This document shows positions 55,669 to 64,000 of a stretch of 64,000 nucleotides of DNA, piece after piece. The translations under genes were made by a program, and so were the position numbers. The stretch is taken from contig JAJTTP010000002.1 in assembly GCA_023313575.1 (NCBI GenBank), positions 620,001 to 684,000 of the forward strand. Reading direction: 5' to 3'. Source of the DNA: Eutypella sp. D-1. Lineage: Eukaryota; Ascomycota; Sordariomycetes; Xylariales; Diatrypaceae. The notes beneath the pieces were generated by a model. That model saw only the letters and a list, made by a program, of their open reading frames with translations, was not told where the DNA came from and ran no database searches. The stretch's first letter is position 1; every line of letters starts with the position of its first letter.

Positions 55669-57007
55669 ATGAAAGCGGCTATCGTAGCTCCGGGTATGCC
55701 CGCACACCTCGAGAAAGCATAAAAGCGGCCCCATTCCCAATTATTACAGTGCTGACGGACATTCCCATGCATCAGGTCCCAAGGTGCGAATCGAGGATGT
55801 GCCGGTTCCCAAGCCGAACGCCGACCAGGTCCTCATCAAGGTCGTCGTGAGCGGGTCCAACCCGAAGGACTGGAAGGTAAGCAAGCATGCGCTGCGAACA
55901 CTGCACTCCACTCCCCTCATAACATCTTGAAGCTTTAACCCCCCCCCTTCTCTTTTTTCTCTTATTGACGCTCTCCACTCTTCACCCAGTTGCCCGAATG
56001 GCTGAACGTTGACGACCAAGGCGATGACGTGGCGGGCGTCGTGCACGAGGTCGGCAGCAACGTGACCGAGTTTAAGCCCGGCGACCGCGTCGCCGCCTTC
56101 CACGAGATGCGCACTCCTTACGGTTCCTACGGCGAGTACGCCATCGCCTGGGACCACACCACCTTCCACCTCCCCGAGAAGACTAGCTTCGAAGGTAACT
56201 TATCTACTTGCCTAACTCATTCTGCTCCAAGGACTCCATCCCCTTCAAGCCCCTTTGTCTCTTGTATCCTCATATAAAACGACCATTTTCATTTGTTAAC
56301 GATGCCTACATACAGAGGGCGCGGCCATCCCACTCGCGGCCCTGACCTCGGCGTACGGCTTGTACCAGGAGCTAGGGCTACCGGAGCCGTGGCTCCCGGT
56401 GGCGGAGGGCGCGGAGCCGACGCCGCTAGTGATCTACGGGGCGGCGTCAGCGGTGGGGGCGTATGCGGTGCAGCTGGCCCAACGGAGCAACATCCACCCG
56501 CTGATCACCGTGGCGGGCAAATCGGCGCCGCACGTCGAGGCGCTGATCGACCGGTCCAAGGGCGACACCATCATCGACTACCGCGACGGCGACGAGGCCG
56601 TAGTCGAGGGGATCCGGAAGGCGGCCGGCGGCCGGCGTATCCTTCACGCTCTCGACGCCGTCGCTAATGCCACGAGTGTCGCGCACCTGGGCACCGTGCT
56701 GGTGGAGGGCGGGCGGCTGACCACGGTGCTGCCCCCACCGGAGGGGACCGCGGAGGCCATCGCACACCTGAAGTCTTCGTGGACGAAGGTCGGCGACGCG
56801 CATGAAGGCGCCAAGGACTTCTCCTACGTCTACCTGCGGTTCCTGGCGCGCGCGCTGCACGAGGGCTGGTTCAAGCCGCAGCCCCAGGTCGTCGTCCCCG
56901 GCGGGCTCGGCGGCATCCAGAAGGCCCTGGATGACCTCAAGGCCGGTAGGGTCAACGGCGTCAAGTACGTCTTTCGGATTGCTGATACTGAGGGTGTTGG
57001 GAAGTAG
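55669..57007 (+). CDS. Zinc-less MDR oxidoreductase (trans-enoyl-reductase/quinone-reductase-like)
   Basis: Four exons in phase: 55669..55693, 55776..55876, 55990..56194, 56316..57007; 340 aa. The GroES-like domain begins MKAAIVAPGPKVRIEDVPVP and has SGSNPKDWK and GDDVAGVVHEVGSNV...FKPGDRVAAF. The Rossmann segment reads IYGAASAVGAYAVQLA. No structural-zinc Cys cluster is seen, so it is an NAD(P)H-dependent, zinc-less MDR of the type seen as toxD-like/LovC-like enoyl reductases. No polyketide synthase is nearby, so a biosynthetic role is not supported here. The following gene on the plus strand is a membrane microprotein. Confidence 0.85.
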
Positions 57008-57399
57008 AGGAAGAGACGGGGAGTTGGCGAGACTCCAGTCTTCTGAGAAAATGTTGACTGATGAGCGCTTCTTCGCTGGTCGTGTAGAAACACTATATCT
57101 TATATAGTAACTGAAATTGGGCTCCTCATCATATTCATCTAGTAATAGAAATTCGGACGCACGCAGGAAGACTCGTAACAAAAGACTCATAAGGGATCAT
57201 GACAACTACTAGTACTAACAGCTACTCAATAGCCAAAGTCCACAGGTGGCCGAAATTATTAAAGCCCAGTTCTGATCTTGCGCAGGGAACTGGCTCTAGA
57301 TTTCCAACTAACTACACCACGAACTTTATAGGTGAATACTAGAGACTCCTTTCCGGTTGGCATCAATATCTACAAATTTGACCACAGTCGCTATACATC
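57008..57399. other. Short intergenic region
   Basis: 392 bp between the MDR gene and the microprotein; likely holds the promoter of the latter. Nothing else seen. Confidence 0.5.
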
Positions 57400-57579
57400 A
57401 TGGAGACCGAAACAGTAGGAATGCTCATCGGCATCACCTTCGCGTCGGTAGTTCTCGTAGGCGTGGTATATGCCTTATTCTCCAACATGATCGGCTGGAA
57501 AAGCAGGTACGAACAGGAAACCAAGTTACGCAAAAGACAAAGGGCCGCCAAGAAGAAGAAGCAGTCAAGCCCAGTGTAA
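57400..57579 (+). CDS. Single-pass membrane microprotein, 59 aa
   Basis: An uninterrupted 60-codon frame (METETVGMLIGI...) with one TM helix (GMLIGITFASVVLVGVVYALF, about residues 7-27), then a basic, coiled tail rich in Arg/Lys ending KKKKQSSPV. The short acidic N-terminus and basic C-terminus suggest N-out/C-in topology. The length and composition resemble small fungal membrane proteins rather than a chance ORF. No family recognised. Confidence 0.55.
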   Translation: METETVGMLIGITFASVVLVGVVYALFSNMIGWKSRYEQETKLRKRQRAAKKKKQSSPV

Positions 57580-58050
57580 TCGTGGCGTTGAAGAGTTTGC
57601 GCCCTGGATGGCGCATCGCCCTAGTGGCGGAGGACTGACTTCGCGGTCGTAGATCCGTAGCAATACAGAACAAGTTCATGTAGACAATTAGAGACTGTCA
57701 CCCACGCCCCTTATGTACTTCCTTCCAGGTATGCTGTAATTCGAGTCACTCTCTTGCTCCTGATTGGCTATGAAGAGGAATCACCCGGTTGTGTATGGGT
57801 TGACGCGATAGGATTCTATGATGGTATGTAATTGATTCATATCTTATTGGGTATAACTCTATAAACATATAGCAGGTGAACACCACCATCCCATTCCAGG
57901 CCCTCTCCCAAACGGGTAAAATATTAAGAAAGTATTAATGAAAAAGTCCTGCGTTGTACTGCATGCCGTGTACGTATTCCTAGCCCGAGCCAACCCCACC
58001 CCCTAAGCATGTCATGGTAGACTCGACTGGAGCCGAGTGGAAGCCGTTGC
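57580..58050. other. Convergent intergenic region
   Basis: Between the microprotein and the 3' end of the second MDR gene. No feature recognised. Confidence 0.6.
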
Positions 58051-59238
58051 CTACAGGTCCTGCACCTTAACCACGATTTTGCCCCTTGCTCTCCGGCTCA
58101 TAAGCTTATCATAAGCCTTCACGCTGTCAGCTAGACTATCACAGAAGGAGATCTGGGTGCGAGAGTACTTACTGCTAGCGCATCCTCCATCTTGAACGTA
58201 GAGTCGATCTGGACGTGCACCTTGCCCTCCGCAAGCCGTTCCTTAACCCGCCTTATCGACTCCTCGGCCCCTTGTTCGGCGTCGACGAAGATCCACTGTC
58301 GCGGCGTCCCGCCCAGGAACCGCGGCCACATGGTGTTCGAGACCATGGTCCAGACGGCGCGCACGACATTCCCCAGCGTCAGGGTGTCGCCCAGGGTAGT
58401 GCCAACACACAAGAACGGCTTTCCCTGTGCCAGGAACTTGGGCGAGCGGTGGAAGAGCGGTCGCGACTGTCCGACCGTGTCGATGACGACGTCGAACGGG
58501 CGCGCGGAGTAGTGCTTGGCTAGGTGGTCGGGGAGATCCACTGCCCTGTAATCGATGGTCTGGAGTAGTGTCAGTCTAGAAGGCACGGAGCCGCCTGATC
58601 TCGAACAAGCTACATACCTCGTCTGCACCAAAGCTCTTCACCAGCTCTAATGTTTGAGGCGAGCATGTAGTGACCACCTTGCCGTGCTGCCCTACAATCT
58701 CTTTGACCCACGGGATTATCGCCATGCCAGTGCCGCCGCTGCCCCCATTCACGAAAACATGGTCGCCCTCGCTCAAGTTGGCCTTCTGCAGGAGAGCGGC
58801 CGCAGTCATTAAGGTGATGCCGACGCCGCCGGCAGTCTCGAGCGACATGTCCTCTGGCTTGCGCAGGACGAGGTCCTTGTCCGCGACGAGGTACTCCGCC
58901 AGGCTTCCCCTGCCGAGCTTGAGGCCGTCGCCTGGCTTGAGGACCCCGAGAACATCCTCGTCGATCTTGAACGATGCCCCCGCTTCGCTTCCCAGCTTCA
59001 CGATGCGGCCGGAGAAGTCGAACTCAGGGACTGCAGGCTTGTGGCGCAGCATCCCCGGGACCGCCCATACCATAATGTACCCGAAGGGGTTCAGGCCCAC
59101 GTGGGAGACCTTGACCAGGACCTCGTTCGGCTTGAGTTCCGTCGGCATGGGCAGGCTTTTCAGCTCAAGGACATCCTGGGCCTTGCCGCGCCGCGAGAAG
59201 GCCCACGCCTTCATGGTTTGAGGTATCTTGTCCGTCAT
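58051..59238 (-). CDS. Zinc-less MDR oxidoreductase (quinone-reductase-like)
   Basis: Three exons in phase, 59238..58618, 58559..58173, 58116..58051; 357 aa. GroES-like part: MKAWAFSRRGKAQDVLELKSLP, LVKVSHVGLNPF, EFDFSGRIVKLG. Rossmann motif: VNGGSGGTGMAII; the exon-1 end GADE joins TIDYRAVDL. The C-terminal exon has a conserved AYDKLMSRRARGKIVVKV strand and is reached only through an AAG acceptor (intron GTAAGT...CTGACAGCGTGAAG). It is related in fold but not close in sequence to the other MDR protein 1 kb away on the plus strand. Probable role: NADPH-dependent reduction of a quinone or enone. Confidence 0.85.
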
Positions 59239-60402
59239 ATTTGATCACGTGCAATGCGCAGCGGAGTGTGGTTGTATTGTTTAATAACTAAGGCAAGGAG
59301 GTGGCTGAAAACGCGAATGTATGGTTACAGCTGAGAAAAGGGTTGCGTATGGAATATTTAGTGGAATGGTATGTGAAGCAAGTGAGACATATGATGACAT
59401 CGCGGCCGAAAAAGTCATGGCTAAAAGGGGTCTATATACACTCCTATCGGAGGCCCGTTTGAAGACACGCAGTGCATTGTGCCTGGGGCCACGCCTGCCC
59501 ACTCGAGGCCGAATCTTACAAATCATGCTCAATTGAGAATCGTAACCTACCGTTCCTGCGGTTCTTACGGAGGCGTAACATGTTGCATCTGGTCTTTAAG
59601 GAGCGACTCTCAAGAGTCGGCCTACCTCGGATGACAGGCCCAGGGTGGTGGTCGAATCATCGAATGTGGTGGCTGGTTTGATGGCGGCCGCGTTCTGCAG
59701 TATACCACGGGTTTAAGGGCTCCTTCGGCCTTTCGCCCTTTATCATTTGTGTAGACAAATCCAGCTACGCGTGTTAACCCCGTCTAACGTACCGACGGCC
59801 TGTATGCTAAAATCTTACAGATGTCCTGAAGACAAAGGGTATACATAAGCAGGCATATAAGTATAAATGGTGGGAGTGGAATTGTAATGAGGAGGGTAAC
59901 TATTCACGACGCCTAGATTACAAATGAATCGTTTGAATAACAATCAACAAGGTTAACTCGTCGAAAGCAGGCGGATAGTAGGCACTAGAAAAGAAGCGTG
60001 GCAACGCAAGCTGGCGAAGCAGACGTTTTGCATCAAGTTGATACGATACGGAGAGAAGGTACTAGTTGAAGTGCAACCGACAGGCTTACCCAGCCCATCC
60101 AAGGACTTAGAAAGGAAAGGCTCGATGAATTGACAGGTTTCCATTGGTTGCTTCGCGAGAAGTGGTAAGACCGAGATAAATTGCTTACAGTAACATCCCC
60201 CTTAGAACACCTTTTGCTATTTGCGACGCTGTACGGAGTAGGTACTACAGGACTTTCTAAACACCTGGTATTGACTAATCCATTACTTATCTTCACGGCC
60301 CAAACTAAAATGATGTCGTCATCCTAGACGTATATCGATAAGGGAAATTCTTCCTTGAAGACCCCTGAACCCCAATAAACTTGACCTCCATTCCTGCCCG
60401 AT
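59239..60402. other. Intergenic region
   Basis: Contains short ORFs on both strands (59321-59536, 59953-60144) without recognisable similarity. Nothing else supported. Confidence 0.55.
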
Positions 60403-61113
60403 CTAGGATGAGCCGAAGCTGAGTCCAGAGCCCAGCTTCCAACCCCACCATACCGTCGCGCAGATGGATATGATGTTGAGATGAATCTGTCGCACTCATT
60501 GTTAGGACCTCGTTAGCCTCAAGAGTAGGCCCTCATGTCGCTCGAGGGGGGTCTCGACGGGCCAGGGAATCATGACTCAACAACGGAAGGTCGCCGAGAG
60601 CTCCGCCGATGTACACTTACACTCATCGCATGATTTCTTGAGAACAGCTTATTGAGCTTCTGCATGTCAGGGCTGGGCTCGGTAACATCTTTGCCCTGGC
60701 TTTTATCTCGTGTTTCTACGATGATGTTAACCTGCCATCTCCTCCGCGGCCGGGCCCGGGGGACAGGAACTTGAACTACCTTGGTGGATTCGCTCGATCA
60801 TGACGCGCCGCGTCTTTGGTCCGAATATCAAGAGATTCAAGACCGAGGTCATCCCGGCGACGGAGAAGGGGACCCATGTCGTCTTGTCTGCGATCAGGGA
60901 CAGTGGTCCGGCGGGTGGGATGGTGACCATGGTCAAGAAGAGCAGTGCAGACTGGCCAAAAAAATAGACGGGGAAAAGGCGTTTTTGGAGAGAGGTGAAG
61001 GCTGATCTAGGCAGTGTTTTGTGGGTGATCTTCGTCACGACGAAACTTTGGTAGAGCTCTGTGCCCAGCAGCGAAGAGTAGAAGAGGATGTGGAGGGGAC
61101 CGAGAAAGTTCAT
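60403..61113 (-). CDS. TMEM205-like (DUF4149) small membrane protein
   Basis: Three exons in phase, 61113..60780, 60715..60621, 60486..60403; 170 aa. Family landmarks: a GPLHILFYSSLLGTELYQSFV first helix, FPVYFFGQSALLFLTMV, the LNLLIFGPKT loop, the MIERIHQ/ETRD junction, MQKLNKLFSRNHAMS, and IHLNIISICATVWWGWKLGS as the last helix. Four hydrophobic helices fit the family, whose yeast and human members are of uncertain function (the human one is linked with cisplatin tolerance). The C-terminal exon would be missed without splicing. Confidence 0.8.
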
Positions 61114-62123
61114 TTTGTTAGCAGATGATGAGATCGCGATAGTATATGTCTGGTAACTTGGGTTGAGAATTAGGGAGTGGGTTTTAAGAACATCGCAACT
61201 TGTTCGAATAAAAGGAAGATGTTTCTTTTATATATGCTACTGATATAAGGAGTTGATTAGGACTTTGTCAGCACCGTGGTGACCAAGCTCCGAATGCCCT
61301 CGGAGGTTAATACAGGACTCTCCAGGCAACAGCAAAAGCAGAACGCCACACAACTCCCCGTATACAACTGACTTGTGTGATTCTGATATATCAAAAACAG
61401 GTTATTCCAAGTTGGAATGACTATTTCTAAGCTGATAGTTGGATGTAGATGTTCCATGCTGTCTACTCCCTTGACTAGCATCCATGTGAGCTCTGCGGAG
61501 TCATTGAGACCTAGAGGTTAGGTTGATGATACAGTACGACTATTCTATGGGCTTGGGGCCTGACTGATCTACCGATATAGACTATAGGTATACTCTTGGT
61601 GAGGCTTTAGAAAACTTGAGAATAGGGGTTGACCGTTGACCTCCAAGTACCATCTTGCCAACCCTACACTTACCCAGGTAGATTATGTACATATGTACTC
61701 TGTATTGCACTTGAATAATTAATAAGTGCATAGATCTTTCTTTACTTGCATATCAGTAGGCTAAGGGACTGATAGGAATTTAATAGAGATAAGAGGGTAC
61801 ATGTACCCCATATAGCACCCCACTTAGCACCATTTTAGCTTCTTACCGCCTGGCAGAAAGCCAATCTCCACTAAAATTTTGAATGCGACGGAGGAAACTT
61901 GAGTGAAGGCCGATAAGAACCTTTTACATAGTATTTACATAGTAACATGAGTGCTACGTGAAGCTTTAATACTGCAAATAGTGATGCGCAAATCGCAAAT
62001 TTCGAGTCGCATTTTCTAATTTTTTTCTTTATGACTCACAAATATACTGTTTCACCTCTTACCTCGCAGTAATCCTATTCCAGGTGTGCGTGCATCTTCG
62101 CACACCCCGAGCCGGCCGTCAAG
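61114..62123. other. Divergent intergenic region
   Basis: 5' flanks of the TMEM205-like and Kre33 genes; AT-rich near 61700-61760. No other gene recognised. Confidence 0.6.
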
Positions 62124-64000
62124 ATGCCGCAAAAGGCAGTGTAAGTGCAAAAAAAGAAGCAGAAGAAAACATGGAAGCAGATAGACAGAATTCAAAACGC
62201 AATTCTATGTGCCCCGAGTACTATTGTGCTATTCTAACATCTTACGCCTCCTTAAAACAGTGACTCGAGAATCCAGACGCTCATGCGCAATGGCATCCAG
62301 GAGAAGAAGCGTTCCTTCATCGTTGTCGTCGGTGATCACTCCAAAGATGTCATTGTCAACCTCTACCACATCATGTCCAGTATGGACCTCAAGATGAACA
62401 AATCCGTCTTGTGGGCATACAAGAAGAAGCTGTTGGGCTTCACGAGCCATAGAAAGAAGCGGGAGAACAAGATCAAGAAAGAGATCAAGAGAGGACAGAG
62501 AGATCCTAACACCGAGGATGCCTTCGAGCTCTTCGTTTCACTCAACAACATAAGATATGTCTACTACAAGGAGACCGAAAAGATTTTGGGTAATACCTAT
62601 GGCATGGCTATATTGCAGGATTTCACGGCCATAACCCCTAGTATCCTGGCTCGGACCATTGAGACCGTCGAAGGAGGTGGATTGGTCGTTCTGCTCTTAC
62701 ATGGCATGAGCAGCTTGAAACAGCTATACACCTTATCTATGGACGTACACTCCCGATATCGAACCGAGGCTCATGATGATGTTGTTGCCCGCTTCAACGA
62801 ACGATTTCTTCTTTCCCTGGGTAGTTGCGATTCCTGTCTCGTCATCGATGACGAGCTCAATGTTCTGCCCATATCTGGTGGTAAGGGTGTGAAACCCTTG
62901 CTTCCGCCAGACCTGGATCAGCCCAAGTCCGAGCCCCAAAAAGAGTTGGACAATATCAAGGAGTCCCTACAAGACACACAACCCGTTGGGTCTCTCGTCA
63001 ACCTGGCCCGTACCGTCGACCAGGCCAAAGCTCTACTCACCTTCGTTGATGCTATTGCCGAGAAGACCTTGCGGAATACCGTCACCCTGACCGCGGCTCG
63101 AGGTCGGGGTAAGTCTGCTGCTTTGGGTGTCGCTATAGCTGCTGCCGTGGCTCATGGGTATTCCAACATATTCATCACATCCCCGTCACCGGAAAACCTG
63201 AAGACTTTATTCGAGTTCATTTTTAAAGGCTTTGATGCCCTCTCCTATAATGAACATGCGGACTACTCCATCATACAGTCTGTCAATCCCGATTTCAACA
63301 AAGCTATAGTTAGGGTCAATATCCACCGCGCCCATAGGCAAACGATTCAATACATCAGGCCCCAGGACGCCCATGTCCTTGGCCAAGCCGAGCTCCTCGT
63401 CATCGACGAAGCTGCCGCCATACCCTTGCCTTTAGTAAAGAAGTTGATGGGCCCTTACCTCGTCTTCATGGCTTCCACCGTACATGGGTACGAGGGTACT
63501 GGCCGTTCCTTGTCGCTTAAGCTTATCAAGGAGCTGCGTGATAAGTCTAGAGTTGGTGCCGTTGCCGATGGCGAGATAGCAGATCGTTCAAACGGCAAGG
63601 CCCCAAGGTCACAAGAGGAGGGCCCCATTGGAGGTCGTTCTTTAAGGGAGATCACCCTTCAGGAACCGATCCGTTATGCCCAGGGCGACTCTGTAGAGAA
63701 ATGGCTCAACTCACTCCTATGTCTTGATGCCACCCTGCCTCGCGCGAAGGCGAACACTCAAGGATATCCGGATCCCTCCCAGTGTCAGTTATTCAACGTC
63801 AACCGGGACACCTTATTTTCTTTCCACCCTGTTTCCGAGAAGTTCCTCCAGCAAATGGTTGCTCTCTATGTGGCAAGCCATTATAAGGTAGGCTTTCCAA
63901 TGTTCCATTCCACGGTAACGAATGAATACCAGATATGCTAATGCCACCGATAGAACTCGCCGGATGATTTACAACTTATGAGTGATGCGCCTGCCCACGA
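62124..64000 (+). CDS. KRE33: RNA cytidine acetyltransferase (Kre33/NAT10), 5' part
   Basis: Acetylates cytidine in 18S rRNA and in some tRNAs in the nucleolus, driven by an ATP-dependent helicase-like module. Exons: 62124..62140, 62261..63887, 63954..>64000 (cut by the window end). Landmarks: start MPQKAVDSRIQTLMRNGI; RSFIVVVGDHSKDVI; LLGFTSHRKKRE; VEGGGLVVLLLHGMSSLKQL; Walker A ARGRGKSAALG; Walker B-like LLVIDEAAAIPL; TVHGYEGTGRSL; and the exon-3 start SPDDLQLMSDAPAH. The N-acetyltransferase domain lies beyond the window. Exon 1 is 17 nt long, followed by a 120-nt intron. Confidence 0.95.

Overview
This window comes from the nuclear genome of a filamentous ascomycete (Pezizomycotina, most likely a sordariomycete; no species is claimed). 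The genes are split by short introns of about 50-130 bp with GT...AG ends and CTAAC/CTGAC branch sites. The protein families are typical of such fungi: fungal Zn2Cys6 regulator, sugar-porter MFS, Swc3, Kre33, a Ral2/Mds3-like Kelch protein. The intergenic DNA is long and full of a palindromic TACCTAGGTA-type motif. There are no operons, no CRISPR array and no recognisable complete transposon.

Layout. 0-5.3 kb: a FAD-dependent amine/amino-acid oxidase running off the left edge, then a GH78 alpha-rhamnosidase-like gene that looks dead (in-frame TGA plus two 7-bp duplications that shift the frame). 6.4-11.6 kb: an alpha/beta hydrolase and a patatin-type lipase. 12.2-18.8 kb: a transcription factor with two Zn2Cys6 clusters in tandem, divergent from a sugar/quinate-type MFS transporter with 13 introns. 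19.3-22.1 kb: an intron-containing tRNA-Arg(ACG) and adenylosuccinate lyase with an apparent 2-nt frameshift. 22.9-26.2 kb: a Kelch/BTB protein. 26.2-31.4 kb: a 5.2-kb stretch with no supported gene. 31.4-35.6 kb: 1-Cys peroxiredoxin and a 64-aa Cys-rich protein whose intron holds a (TG)14 repeat. 37.3-41.9 kb: N-myristoyltransferase and an ABHD12-like membrane hydrolase with an 8-nt microexon. 43.4-49.7 kb: Swc3, a second alpha/beta hydrolase, and an M50B-like membrane peptidase. 51.6-61.1 kb: an EF-hand/ZZ protein, two zinc-less MDR oxidoreductases flanking a 59-aa membrane microprotein, and a TMEM205-like protein. 62.1-64 kb: the 5' half of the RNA cytidine acetyltransferase Kre33/NAT10.

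Most genes are unrelated housekeeping functions (purine synthesis, protein myristoylation, histone-variant exchange, ribosomal RNA acetylation, redox defence). The only stretch that looks like a functional pair is the tandem-zinc-cluster regulator and its divergent MFS neighbour, perhaps with the decayed GH78 gene as a relic of sugar use nearby. Exon structures were worked out by hand from splice signals, reading phase and family conservation; where every junction is in phase the exact exons are given. No database search was possible, so family names rest on recognised motifs.
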